Positions 48,856-57,746 of a stretch of 64,000 nucleotides of DNA are shown piece by piece. The notes beneath the pieces are model-generated. The model was not told where the DNA came from. It searched no databases and saw nothing but the letters and a program-made list of their open reading frames with translations. Source of the stretch: an uncultured Gammaproteobacteria bacterium (GTDB taxonomy: Bacteria > Pseudomonadota > Gammaproteobacteria > Steroidobacterales > UBA11654); NCBI GenBank assembly GCA_937801655.1, contig CALMWC010000007.1, positions 30,160-94,159 on the forward strand, in the 5' to 3' direction. Made by a program: the position numbers and the translations under genes. Position 1 is the stretch's first letter. Each line of letters begins with the position of its first letter.

Positions 48856-48880
48856 TGAAAAATAGGGATTCGTCCCTATA
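48856..48880 (-). terminator. Probable minus-strand terminator hairpin
   Basis: A perfect 7-bp stem (ATAGGGA 48862-48868 / TCCCTAT 48873-48879) with a TTCG loop. On the minus strand it is followed by TTTTT (58 bases before the tRNA-Val gene), so it would stop read-through into that gene. On the plus strand it is a stable hairpin in the leader of the DUF4389 gene without a strong T run. Confidence 0.5.
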
Positions 48881-48922
48881 TTTAGTAGTAGGTATTAAGA
48901 AATGAACAATTAAGGATTAATT

Positions 48923-49237
48923 ATGGAACGAAGTGTTTACACATCACCCGAAGAACAAATGAAAAAAACCTATCCAGTCAAGGAACGATTGATAAAAGGA
49001 CTCTTTGTTCTTTTATTCAGTTTTGCTTTTTCCATATGCCGTTTTCTTATCGGTATTATTGCTCTCGTACAGTTTTTATTTGATTTGATCTCTGGGGAGC
49101 CAAGCATTCGTTTATGTAACTTTTCAGCCAAGTTAAATGATTATGTTTCTGAAATCATTGCTTTTGTGAGTTATCAGTCAGACATAAAGCCTTTCCCTTT
49201 TTCTGATTTCCCAAGCAATGAATTAAAAAAGAACTAA
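48923..49237 (+). CDS. DUF4389 family membrane protein
   Basis: 104 residues. One hydrophobic region (about 25-55, GLFVLLFSFAFSICRFLIGIIALVQF with core LFVLLFSFAFSICRFL) and the typical LIKGLFVLLF...FDLISGEP...RLCNFSAKLNDYVSEIIAFVSY pattern of this short gammaproteobacterial family. Function unknown. Convergent with tspO, 22 bases between stops. Confidence 0.8.
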   Translation: MERSVYTSPEEQMKKTYPVKERLIKGLFVLLFSFAFSICRFLIGIIALVQFLFDLISGEPSIRLCNFSAKLNDYVSEIIAFVSYQSDIKPFPFSDFPSNELKKN

Positions 49238-49259
49238 ATAAAAAACCCACTACTCGGTA

Positions 49260-49664
49260 TTATTTATTTAGGTAAGTAATAGTTAATTGCAAGCAAGTGG
49301 CAAAAGTAGCCCAGAGAAGGTATGGAATATTTGCGTAGACTATCCAGCGAAGCTCAGGAGCAGCCTGCCATAATGCATAGAATGCCCAGACAAGCGTTCC
49401 AGCAACCAACAGAATATCAATTGAGGCAAGGAAGTTATTTTTTAGACCAAACTGTAGTGGCGTAAATGCGAAATTAAATACAAGATTTAGAGCAAAAGGT
49501 AGTACAACAACCCAAGGAATCTCTTTTGTAACCGCCTTATAAAAAACAGTACCGAATGAAATAGCAATAATCGTATAAAGCATTGCCCACACTGGACCAA
49601 AAAGCCACGCTGGTGGAGACCAAAAAGGTTTTATAAGTTGTTCATACCACTCAAAGCTTTGCAT
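49260..49664 (-). CDS. tspO: TspO/MBR family tryptophan-rich sensory protein
   Basis: 134 residues with about five membrane helices. Starts close to the signature WYEQLIKPFWSPPAWLFGPVW, core KPFWSPPAWLFGPVW (about 13-27), then LNLVFNFAFTPLQFG and a tryptophan-rich end. TspO proteins bind tetrapyrroles/porphyrins in the outer or inner membrane and are common in photoheterotrophic marine bacteria. It follows a small cupin gene by seven bases on the same strand. Confidence 0.93.
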   Translation of the reverse strand: MQSFEWYEQLIKPFWSPPAWLFGPVWAMLYTIIAISFGTVFYKAVTKEIPWVVVLPFALNLVFNFAFTPLQFGLKNNFLASIDILLVAGTLVWAFYALWQAAPELRWIVYANIPYLLWATFATCLQLTITYLNK

Positions 49665-49671
49665 ATTCTAA

Positions 49672-50016
49672 TTAGGCAATCATCATATAAACTTTCCGAA
49701 TAGTCTCTTTTACTTCCGCAGTACCTTTCCAACCTTTAGGAAAAACAAAACTATCTCCTGCTTTAACCTCTGTGACTATTCCTGAGTCAGAGGTAAGTAT
49801 CCAATGACCCTTGAGAATATGACAAAATTCAGTTACCTCTAAGTCCAATTGAAGTGTTCCTGGTTCACATTCCCAAGTTCCAGCAAAGGTATTATCTTGA
49901 TCTAGAAAACCTGAATCTGTTTGTTTTGGTAATGGACCTATCGGATCTCCAAAAGAATCAGTTTCAATAAGATCATGTAAATCAATACATTGATGTTGAG
50001 CTTTAATTTCTGGCAT
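49672..50016 (-). CDS. Cupin_3 (DUF861) domain protein
   Basis: 114 residues, one cupin barrel: AGTWECEPGTLQLDL, EFCHILKGHWILT and AGDSFVFPKGWKGTAEV match the DUF861/EutQ-like pattern with the conserved W-C-P-G and GWKG elements. These small cupins are often found with catabolic genes; the substrate is unknown. It lies between tspO and a cytochrome c gene. Confidence 0.87.
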   Translation of the reverse strand: MPEIKAQHQCIDLHDLIETDSFGDPIGPLPKQTDSGFLDQDNTFAGTWECEPGTLQLDLEVTEFCHILKGHWILTSDSGIVTEVKAGDSFVFPKGWKGTAEVKETIRKVYMMIA

Positions 50017-50068
50017 AAAATATTATCCTAATTGTAATTAAATAAATCGAAGTTTAGTGTCTATGTTT

Positions 50069-50365
50069 TTATGATTTATTAGCTTCGACTGACAGATAGA
50101 CAGATAAATCTTTAATGTCCTCTTCGGTGAAACCTGATACATGCCATGAGGCAATTATTCGATCCATGATTTGGTTAGCAGATGAGCCTTTAAATTTATC
50201 AATAGAATGACAACCCAAGCACCCTCTTCTCATAGCAGTATCTGCTATTGTTTTTCCAAAATCATAATCGCCTATAACTTCTGAACTATCATGACCATCT
50301 GCAAATGAAATTGAAGTAATTGTTATTGAAATTATCGCGATAGCTATTTGTATGTATTTAATCAT
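50069..50365 (-). CDS. Small periplasmic c-type cytochrome
   Basis: 98 residues. A signal peptide (about 1-22, ending ISFADG) and one heme-binding motif RRGCLGCHSIDKF (CxxCH, about 49-53); the Met in NQIMDRI could be the distal ligand. Class I-like short cytochrome. Redox partner unknown. It is 46 bases after uvrB, on the same strand. Confidence 0.87.
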   Translation of the reverse strand: MIKYIQIAIAIISITITSISFADGHDSSEVIGDYDFGKTIADTAMRRGCLGCHSIDKFKGSSANQIMDRIIASWHVSGFTEEDIKDLSVYLSVEANKS

Positions 50366-50411
50366 TGTCTCATGATATAAAAGTTTGGTTTAAAAGACCA
50401 TGTAAGGTTTT

Positions 50412-52448
50412 TTAATTGGTTGATGTTCTATCTGATTCTACGTACTTAATACCGAAGTTAAATTCTTTTACTAATTTAATCTCATCTCTTAATTTTGCAG
50501 CTTCTTCAAAGTCAAGATCTCTAGCTGCATTAAACATTTTTACTTCAAGTTCGTCGATAACTTTTGATATTTGCTCAGGTTTAGAGGGATCAAAGGTTTT
50601 TCTAATAGATTTAGGAATCTTAATGAATTTTTTTGTAGACCGTGCTCTAGCACCTTGCATCACATCTTGTATATTCTTGATTATTGTTTTTGGCTCAATG
50701 CCATGCTTCTTATTGTATTCAATTTGAGTATCTCTTCTTCTCGTTGTTTCTTTAATAGCACGTTCCATTGAACCAGTTATCTTATCTGCATACATAATAG
50801 CCTTACCATTGATGTTTCTAGCCGCTCTTCCCATAGTTTGTATCAATGCACCTTCTGATCGTAAAAAACCCTCTTTATCCGCATCTAAGATGGCTACAAG
50901 TGATACTTCGGGTAAATCTAGGCCTTCTCTGAGTAGATTGATGCCGACAAGCACATCGAATACACCTAATCTTAAATCTCTCAATATTTCTGATCGTTCA
51001 ACAGTATCAATATCGGAATGCAAGTATCTAACCTTAATGCCATTATCATTGTAATAGTCAGCAAGATCTTCCGACATCTTTTTAGTTAAAGTGGTGACTA
51101 AGATTCTTTCGTTATTAGGTGTTCGTTTTCTGATTTCAGATAAGAGGTCATCCACTTGGTTGGATACGGGTCTAATATCAACTTGAGGATCAATTAGACC
51201 TGTCGGTCTTACAATTTGCTCAATAACAGCTCCTGACTCTTCCAGTTCAAATTCTCTGGGTGTTGCAGATACATAAATAAGTTGGGAAGCAATCTTTTCA
51301 AACTCTTCAAACATCAAGGGTCTGTTATCTAATGCTGAAGGCAGTCTGAACCCATATTCTACTAATGTTGATTTTCTTGAATGATCACCTTTATACATAC
51401 CTCGGAGTTGAGGAAGAGTGACATGACTCTCATCAATGATAATCAATGACTCATTTGGAAGGTAGTCAATCAAACATGGCGGCGGTTCGCCTGGATTTCT
51501 TCCTGATAAGTAACGACTGTAATTTTCAATGCCAGAGCAGAATCCTAATTCTTTGATCATCTCTATATCGTATAAAGTTCTTTGTTCTAATCTCTGATAT
51601 TCAACAAGTTTATTGAGTTTTTTTAATTCATTTAAACGTATGTGTAATTCTTTTTTTATTTCTTCTGTGGCCTGAATCATAATTTCTCTTGGCGTTACAT
51701 AATGCGTTTTTGGAAACACAGTAAGCTGTCTAACCTTTCTTATAATTTCTCCCGTTAGTGGATCAAAGAATGATAGACCCTCTATTTCATTATCAAAAAG
51801 CTCTATTCGAAGTGCTTGATTATCTGAATCTGCTGGATAGACATCAATAACGTCACCCATGACTCTAAATGTGCCTTGTCTAAAGTCAATGGCGTTTCGT
51901 TGGTATTGCAGTTCGGCTAATCTTCTTAAGATATCACGCTGATCAATCTTATCTTTAATGGATAAATGTAGAACCATATTCAGATATAATTTTGGATCAC
52001 CCAAACCATAGATTGCAGAAACCGAAGCAACGATTATCGTGTCTTTTCTCTCTATGAGTGCTTTGGTAGCAGAGAGCCTCATTTGTTCTATATGAGTATT
52101 AACCGATGCATCTTTTTCAATGAATATGTCCGTTGAGGGAACATAAGCCTCAGGCTGGTAGTAATCATAATAGGAAACAAAGTATTCAACTTTATTTTCA
52201 GGGAAGTAATCTCTCATTTCACCATAGAGTTGTGCTGCAAGAGTTTTATTTGGAGCCAATATTAAGGTTGTTCTTTGTTGGTTGTTAATGATGTTAGCTA
52301 TAGTGAAGGTTTTCCCCGATCCTGTGACGCCTAATAGAGTTTGCTTCAGGAGTCCAGAATTCAGACCATCCTCAAGTCCTTTTATCGCCTGAGGCTGATC
52401 TCCTTTTGGTTTATAATTTGAAACTAATTTAAACTTATCATCATTCAT
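50412..52448 (-). CDS. uvrB: UvrABC excision nuclease subunit B
   Basis: 678 residues, standard length. Walker [11 protein letters not shown] (about 40-49), the beta-hairpin Y-rich [12 protein letters not shown] (about 93-104), helicase motifs including DESH and QTMGRAARN, and the C-terminal UVR motif [22 protein letters not shown], core [16 protein letters not shown] (about 638-653). Divergent from the aminotransferase gene across 58 bases. Nucleotide excision repair. Confidence 0.98.
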   Translation of the reverse strand: MNDDKFKLVSNYKPKGDQPQAIKGLEDGLNSGLLKQTLLGVTGSGKTFTIANIINNQQRTTLILAPNKTLAAQLYGEMRDYFPENKVEYFVSYYDYYQPEAYVPSTDIFIEKDASVNTHIEQMRLSATKALIERKDTIIVASVSAIYGLGDPKLYLNMVLHLSIKDKIDQRDILRRLAELQYQRNAIDFRQGTFRVMGDVIDVYPADSDNQALRIELFDNEIEGLSFFDPLTGEIIRKVRQLTVFPKTHYVTPREIMIQATEEIKKELHIRLNELKKLNKLVEYQRLEQRTLYDIEMIKELGFCSGIENYSRYLSGRNPGEPPPCLIDYLPNESLIIIDESHVTLPQLRGMYKGDHSRKSTLVEYGFRLPSALDNRPLMFEEFEKIASQLIYVSATPREFELEESGAVIEQIVRPTGLIDPQVDIRPVSNQVDDLLSEIRKRTPNNERILVTTLTKKMSEDLADYYNDNGIKVRYLHSDIDTVERSEILRDLRLGVFDVLVGINLLREGLDLPEVSLVAILDADKEGFLRSEGALIQTMGRAARNINGKAIMYADKITGSMERAIKETTRRRDTQIEYNKKHGIEPKTIIKNIQDVMQGARARSTKKFIKIPKSIRKTFDPSKPEQISKVIDELEVKMFNAARDLDFEEAAKLRDEIKLVKEFNFGIKYVESDRTSTN

Positions 52449-52506
52449 ATTTTGCTATTATAGCTGTGATAAAATCATTATGAATTAAAAAGGTAATAAA
52501 ATATCA

Positions 52507-53697
52507 ATGGCATTATTAACAAAAAGAATCAATAGTGTAAAACCATCAGCAACAATAACTATTTCAGCCAAAGCGATGGAGTTAAGAGCACAAGGAGTTG
52601 ATGTTATTAGCCTTAGTCAAGGTGAACCTGATTTTGACACACCTAAGCATATTAAAGACGCTGCAATTCAAGCGATCAATGATGGTAAAACAAAATACAC
52701 ATCAGTCGATGGAACGCCAGAGATTAAAGAAGCTATCATTAACAAGTTTAAAAGAGACAATAATCTAGATTATAAACCAGAAAATATTTTGGTCTCCACA
52801 GGTGCTAAGCAAACATTATTTAATTTATTTCAATCTGTTCTTGAGGAAGGAAATGAAGCAATTGTTATCAGCCCCTATTGGGTGTCATATCCAGACATGG
52901 TTATATTAGCTGGAGCAAAACCAGTCATTGTTGATACATTGCAGAAAAATAATTTCGATCTTGATTTAGATCTTTTAAGAGAAGCTTTATCCGATAATAC
53001 TCGATTAATAATTTTGAATTCTCCATCCAACCCAACTGGTGTAACGTTTACAAGAGAGCAATACCAAGGCATGGGTAGTATATTAAAAGATTATCCAAAT
53101 GTCTTAATTGCTACAGATGATATGTATGAACATATATATTGGGGCAATGAAAAGTTTTGTAGTTTTGCTGAAGCCTGTCCAGATTTATTTGATAGGACAA
53201 TAACCGTCAATGGGGTGTCTAAGGCGTATGCGATGACCGGTTGGAGAATAGGATATTGTGGTGGACCTACTGACGTCGTGAAAGCTATGAAAAAGATACA
53301 AGGTCAAAGCACATCGAATGCATCATCAATATCACAGGTTGCAGCTACTGCGGCCCTAAATGGTTCCCATGATGAAGTCCTAGGTATGGTTAAAGAATAC
53401 AAAAATAGGCATCAATACTTGTGTGAGGCCTTAAATTCTCTAGATGGTTTCAAAGCCGTTCCAGGAACTGGAGCATTTTATTTATTTCCAAATATCAACG
53501 AAGCCATAGAAGCATTGGGTATGAAAGATGATTTAGAGTTTTCAGAATATTTATTAGAAACAGCAGGAGTTGCTGTTGTGCCAGGAACTGCATTTGGTGC
53601 AAAAGGCTATATAAGAATATCTTATGCTACTAGTATGGATGTTTTGGAAGAATCAATTAGTAGAATAAAAAAGGCCTTAGGTAATAAGAACTCTTGA
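52507..53697 (+). CDS. aspC: Class I pyridoxal-phosphate aminotransferase (aspartate type)
   Basis: 396 residues, the subgroup Ibeta/Igamma AspAT length and pattern: LSQGEPDFDTP (33-43), STGAKQTLFNLFQSVL, SPSNPTG (near 173) and the PLP-lysine in VSKAYAMTGWRIGYCGG (near 238). It makes aspartate from oxaloacetate; a wider specificity (prephenate or aromatic) is possible and relevant because no separate aromatic aminotransferase is near the aro genes. tRNA-Asn follows 40 bases downstream. Confidence 0.9.
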   Translation: MALLTKRINSVKPSATITISAKAMELRAQGVDVISLSQGEPDFDTPKHIKDAAIQAINDGKTKYTSVDGTPEIKEAIINKFKRDNNLDYKPENILVSTGAKQTLFNLFQSVLEEGNEAIVISPYWVSYPDMVILAGAKPVIVDTLQKNNFDLDLDLLREALSDNTRLIILNSPSNPTGVTFTREQYQGMGSILKDYPNVLIATDDMYEHIYWGNEKFCSFAEACPDLFDRTITVNGVSKAYAMTGWRIGYCGGPTDVVKAMKKIQGQSTSNASSISQVAATAALNGSHDEVLGMVKEYKNRHQYLCEALNSLDGFKAVPGTGAFYLFPNINEAIEALGMKDDLEFSEYLLETAGVAVVPGTAFGAKGYIRISYATSMDVLEESISRIKKALGNKNS

Positions 53698-53737
53698 CTA
53701 TTAACACTTGATGAATCAAAATCCATTTTAGTTCTAC

Positions 53738-53813
53738 TCCCCGGTAGCTCAGTTGGTAGAGCGATTGACTGTTAATCAATGGGTCGCTGGTTCGAGTCCG
53801 GCCCGGGGAGCCA
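53738..53813 (+). tRNA. tRNA-Asn (GTT)
   Basis: A 76-base cloverleaf with encoded CCA. Acceptor TCCCCGG/CCGGGGA, anticodon loop CTGTTAA (anticodon GTT, normal U33), T-arm GCTGG TTCGAGT CCGGC, discriminator G. Confidence 0.97.
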
Positions 53814-53880
53814 GACACAATAAATCTTCAATTGTTTCTATGTGTATTTATTTGATTGAGCTTTTTTTTCATAATGAAGC

Positions 53881-55066
53881 TTACGAGATGAAATTAATTG
53901 GATTTCCAGATTCCCAGGACCTGCAGGTAGGACACTGCCAAGATAATGCTATGGTTTTATAACCACAATTGTTGCATGTATATTTATAGTTATTCTTGGT
54001 TGCCTTATGCAAACTTTGCCTTAGGTTTGAGATAAAATCTTGATTGTTTATTGTTGTAGTAAAAGAAGCTTCATTAAATTTAAGTATTTCATTGTAGTAT
54101 ATTTGCTTTGAAATATATTCAATCAATGATGTGGTAATAATTTTTTGATCTAATTCTAGATTCATTATAGACAGATGGGCTAGGGATTCGTTTACCTCAG
54201 GTTTTTCTTTGATTATATTTTCTATAACAGATATAACTTTATCTTCTTCATTGGATTCTTTTGATAGTTTAAATAATATTGGCAGTAGTAAAAGATGTCC
54301 AAGTTTTGATACTTTGGATAGGTTTTCATAATGTTTAATTGCATTAGTTAAATTTTTATTATCAACTTCAATTCTTGTCTGGAGAAAATATGCTCTAATT
54401 GAATGATTGTTTTGAGCTTTTGCTTTATTAATGTATTCAATTGATAATTCTTGGTTATCAGACTTTAGATGATCATCTGCTATTTGACATAAGTAATGAG
54501 TAATCATTGTATTAGAATCATTCAGTGGATCAATATCAATCAATTCTTCAAGAGCAATAAGAGCGTTATCCCATTCAGATGTGTATTCATAAATCTTAAT
54601 GAGTTTTCTTAAAGACGATATTTCATGATGACTTTATTGTTTTTAGCTTTAGAAATATATTTTCTGATTTATCATAAATACCAGCTGCAAAGTAATCTTC
54701 AGCTAGTTCTTCTAATGTTTGATAATAATGATACTCATTCAATTGATCTTTTTTTAATATCATTTCATGAAGTTTTATAGCTTTATCGATATTTCCTTGT
54801 CTTCTAAATAAGACTCCTAAAGCTAGATGAGTTTCAATCGTATCATCGTCTATATTAATGATTTTAGAGAAAAGATTTATAGCTTTATCTGATTTTTCAT
54901 CAAGTAAATACTTAAGTCCAATTAAATAATCTGGGTTAATTACATTTGTATCATCTTTATCAATGAATCTGAGGTAAAGATAGCTAGCAAGACCAAATAG
55001 AATAAAAATGGCTGCTAGAGTAGATTGTATTTTCTGATGGCATTGATTGCTATTACCAAAGAATAT
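53881..55066 (-). pseudogene. lapB: lapB (yciM), interrupted by a frameshift and without a canonical start
   Basis: LapB regulates LPS synthesis at the inner membrane. The two frames together give about 390 residues, matching the E. coli length: an N-terminal part (frame from 55066 to a TGA at 54623) with the membrane helix STLAAIFILFGLASYLYLRF (20 residues), NPDYLIGLKYLLDE and TPR repeats, and a C-terminal part (open from 54633 to 53881) ending in the rubredoxin-like CNNCGYKTIALSWQCPTCRSW. They lie one base out of phase within 54623-54636. No ATG, GTG or TTG occurs in frame before the membrane helix; ATA codons (55066, 55030) are the only AUU-class options. lapA is absent upstream. Confidence 0.85.
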
Positions 55067-55356
55067 TACTTACCTTCATTAACTATTTGTTTTAGTTTTT
55101 TACCAGGTTTAAAGTGTGGAACATAGCGTTCTGCTATTTCAACTGACTCACCTGATTTAGGATTTCTACCAATTCTTGATTTTCTATATCGCAATGCAAA
55201 GCTACCAAAGCCTCTTATTTCTATCCTTTTACCTGATGCTAGTGATTCTAGCATTGAATTGATAATAGTTTTAATTGCTAAATCTATGTCACGCTGTGGT
55301 AACTGATCTTGATCTTTGGATATTAATTCAATTAAATCTTTTTTATTAATGTTCAT
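55066..55356 (-). CDS. ihfB: Integration host factor beta subunit
   Basis: 96 residues, HU/IHF fold. IRGFGSFALRYRKSRIGRNPKSGE, core RIGRNPKSGE (about 62-71), is the DNA-binding arm with the intercalating Pro. Lies 48 bases after rpsA as usual for Gammaproteobacteria. Partner of IhfA encoded at 30.1 kb. Confidence 0.96.
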   Translation of the reverse strand: MNINKKDLIELISKDQDQLPQRDIDLAIKTIINSMLESLASGKRIEIRGFGSFALRYRKSRIGRNPKSGESVEIAERYVPHFKPGKKLKQIVNEGK

Positions 55357-55404
55357 TTATTAATTACATCAAAAATAAGTAAAAAAAGGAACTATATTAA
55401 ATAA

Positions 55405-57081
55405 TTAATCTTTTTTAAATTTTGATTTTAAGAGTTCCCCTAAACTAGTTTTTGAAATAGATTCTTTTTCATCTGCTTTATAAGAATCAATGGCTTCCCT
55501 TTCTTCCTTCTCTTCTTTTGCTTTAATGGATAGTTTTAAAGTTCTACTTTTTCTATCAGATCCTATAATTTTAGCTTCTATTTCATCGTTTGGTTTAAAG
55601 ATAGTCCTCATATCTTCCACTTTATCTCTAGATACTTCTGAGACATTAAGAATTCCTTTTATTTCTTTATCTATTAGTATTAGAGCATTTCTTTCATCTA
55701 CTTCACTAACAATGCCTTTTATAATTGATCCTCTGGGATTGGATTGATTGAATTCTAAAAACACATCTGCATTTAACTGCTTAATACCTAAAGAAATTCT
55801 TTGTCTGTTGGCCTCAATTGAAAGTATGGATGATTCTATTTCATCAGATTTTTTGAATTGTGATAGGTCAATATTATCTTCTTCATTCCATGAAATATCT
55901 GATATATGTATGAGTCCATCTATTCCACCATCAAGTTCAACAAATATTCCAAAATCAGTAATGGATTTAATTTTACCTATTATCTTGCTTCCTATAGAAT
56001 TATTTTCAGCAAAATTCTTCCATGGATTATCTTTGCATTGTTTGATTCCTAATGAAACTCTTCTTTTTTCATTATCAATATCAAGAATCATGACAGTTAC
56101 TTGATCGCCAATATTTGCTATTTTATAGGGGTTTGGGTTGCTGTTGGTCCAATTAATTTCAGAAACATGCACTAATCCCTCGATGCCTTCTTCTATTTCA
56201 ACAAATAAACCATAGTCAGTTATATTGGAGATCATACAATCTATTTTGTTTCCTATTTGATGCTTGCTTATAATTTTCTTCCAAGGGTCTTCATCCAGTT
56301 GTTTTAGTCCTAAGGACACTCTGTATTTTTCTCTATCTATGGATATTATTTTAACTTTAACTTTATCTGCCATAGAAAGTATTTCAGATGGGTGTTTGAT
56401 TTTTTTCCAAGCTATGTCTGTAATATGAAGTAATCCATCCAATCCTCCCAAATCTATAAATGCGCCATAATCTGTTAGATTCTTTACTATTCCTTCTATT
56501 ATTTGTCCTTCTGTTAGTTTTGAAATAATTTCTGATTTATTTTCTAGGGTGTCTCCTTGCAATGCACCTTTTCTAGAAACCACAATATTATTTGTTTTTC
56601 TTTCGGCTTTAATAATTTTAAATTCAGAGACTGTTCCTTCTAGATACTGTGTATCTCTTACTGGTCTTATGTCTACAAGTGAGCCAGGCAAAAATGCATT
56701 AATTTGATCAATGAGTACAGTGAAACCTCCTTTTACTCTGGTTTGAATATAGCCTGAGATAATTTCATCTTCATTCTTTGCATTGATGATATTTGCCCAG
56801 GTGGTTTCATTTTTTGCTTTTTGTCTGGATAGTCTTGTTGTCCCGTCACCATTTTCAATTTCTTCAATGACAACTTCAACGTTATCACCCACTTGAATCT
56901 CAATTTCACCACCCGGATTTTTGAATTGGTTAAGACCTACAAATGATTCTGATTTTAGTCCTGCATTAAGTACTGCATGATCATCGGTTATCTCAATTAC
57001 TGATGCTTCTATTAATTGTCCTTTTTTTATAGTTTTACTATATTCGCTATTCTCAAATAAGCTTTCAAAATTTTCATTCAT
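55405..57081 (-). CDS. rpsA: 30S ribosomal protein S1
   Basis: 558 residues with six S1 (OB-fold) repeats, at about 20-85, 105-170, 190-258, 275-345, 362-430 and 450-515. The repeated signatures are ITDYGLFVEIEEGIEGLVHVSE, core GIEGLVHVSE, and GGIDGLIHISDISW. Length equals E. coli S1. It lies two bases after cmk. Confidence 0.97.
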   Translation of the reverse strand: MNENFESLFENSEYSKTIKKGQLIEASVIEITDDHAVLNAGLKSESFVGLNQFKNPGGEIEIQVGDNVEVVIEEIENGDGTTRLSRQKAKNETTWANIINAKNEDEIISGYIQTRVKGGFTVLIDQINAFLPGSLVDIRPVRDTQYLEGTVSEFKIIKAERKTNNIVVSRKGALQGDTLENKSEIISKLTEGQIIEGIVKNLTDYGAFIDLGGLDGLLHITDIAWKKIKHPSEILSMADKVKVKIISIDREKYRVSLGLKQLDEDPWKKIISKHQIGNKIDCMISNITDYGLFVEIEEGIEGLVHVSEINWTNSNPNPYKIANIGDQVTVMILDIDNEKRRVSLGIKQCKDNPWKNFAENNSIGSKIIGKIKSITDFGIFVELDGGIDGLIHISDISWNEEDNIDLSQFKKSDEIESSILSIEANRQRISLGIKQLNADVFLEFNQSNPRGSIIKGIVSEVDERNALILIDKEIKGILNVSEVSRDKVEDMRTIFKPNDEIEAKIIGSDRKSRTLKLSIKAKEEKEEREAIDSYKADEKESISKTSLGELLKSKFKKD

Positions 57082-57083
57082 TT

Positions 57084-57746
57084 TTATTTATTTATATATT
57101 TTAATGTTTTATCAAATACTTCATTAATTGTTAATTTATCTGTATCTATTATATATGCATCAGTAGGTATAACTAATGGTGATATCTTTCTAGATACATC
57201 TCTACTATCTCTATTGTCTAACTCTTCAATTAGATGCGGAAGGCTAACATTAATTCCCTTCTGCTTCAACTGCTTATGTCTTCTTTGAGCTTTAATTTCA
57301 TTTGAAGCTGTTAAGAATATTTTTATTTGTGAATTTTTAAATATAACGCTTCCCATATCTCTGCCTTCAGCAATTAGACCAGGTTCTTTGTAAAAGGATC
57401 TCTGTAATCCTATCAAAGATTTTCTAACATCAATATTTGATGAAATTATTGATGCTCGTGTAGCACATTTCTCATTATTAATTTCTTCAGTAATATCTTT
57501 ATCGTTACAGATAATTTTAAATTCCTTATTAGCAGTTATAAATCTAATATTTAGAATAGAGATAAGAGATATGATTTCTTTAATATTATCAGTGTTAATG
57601 TTTTCAATTTCAGATAAGTATGCAACTGCCCTGTATATAGATCCACTATTTAAATAGTTAAGACATAAGTGATTTGCTAGTGATAATGCAAGCGTACCCT
57701 TACCTACTCCACTAGGACCGTCTATAGTGATTATCTGTAAATTCAT
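57084..57746 (-). CDS. cmk: Cytidylate kinase
   Basis: 220 residues. P-loop DGPSGVGKGTLA (about 9-20), YLNSGSIYRAVAYL, LIAEGRDMGSVIF and the lid RRHKQLKQKG. CMP/dCMP kinase type 1. Overlaps the aroA end by four bases (ATGA) and is followed by rpsA, the conserved order. Confidence 0.96.
   Translation of the reverse strand: MNLQIITIDGPSGVGKGTLALSLANHLCLNYLNSGSIYRAVAYLSEIENINTDNIKEIISLISILNIRFITANKEFKIICNDKDITEEINNEKCATRASIISSNIDVRKSLIGLQRSFYKEPGLIAEGRDMGSVIFKNSQIKIFLTASNEIKAQRRHKQLKQKGINVSLPHLIEELDNRDSRDVSRKISPLVIPTDAYIIDTDKLTINEVFDKTLKYINK

Noticed and set aside
53814..53880. AT-rich hairpin and T run after tRNA-Asn as a terminator
   Set aside because: The possible stem is almost entirely A-T and does not abut the T run convincingly.
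54615..54640. Programmed +1 ribosomal frameshift in lapB
   Set aside because: No prfB-like slippery codon/stop context with an upstream Shine-Dalgarno element is visible at the TGA; a single indel explains it more simply.
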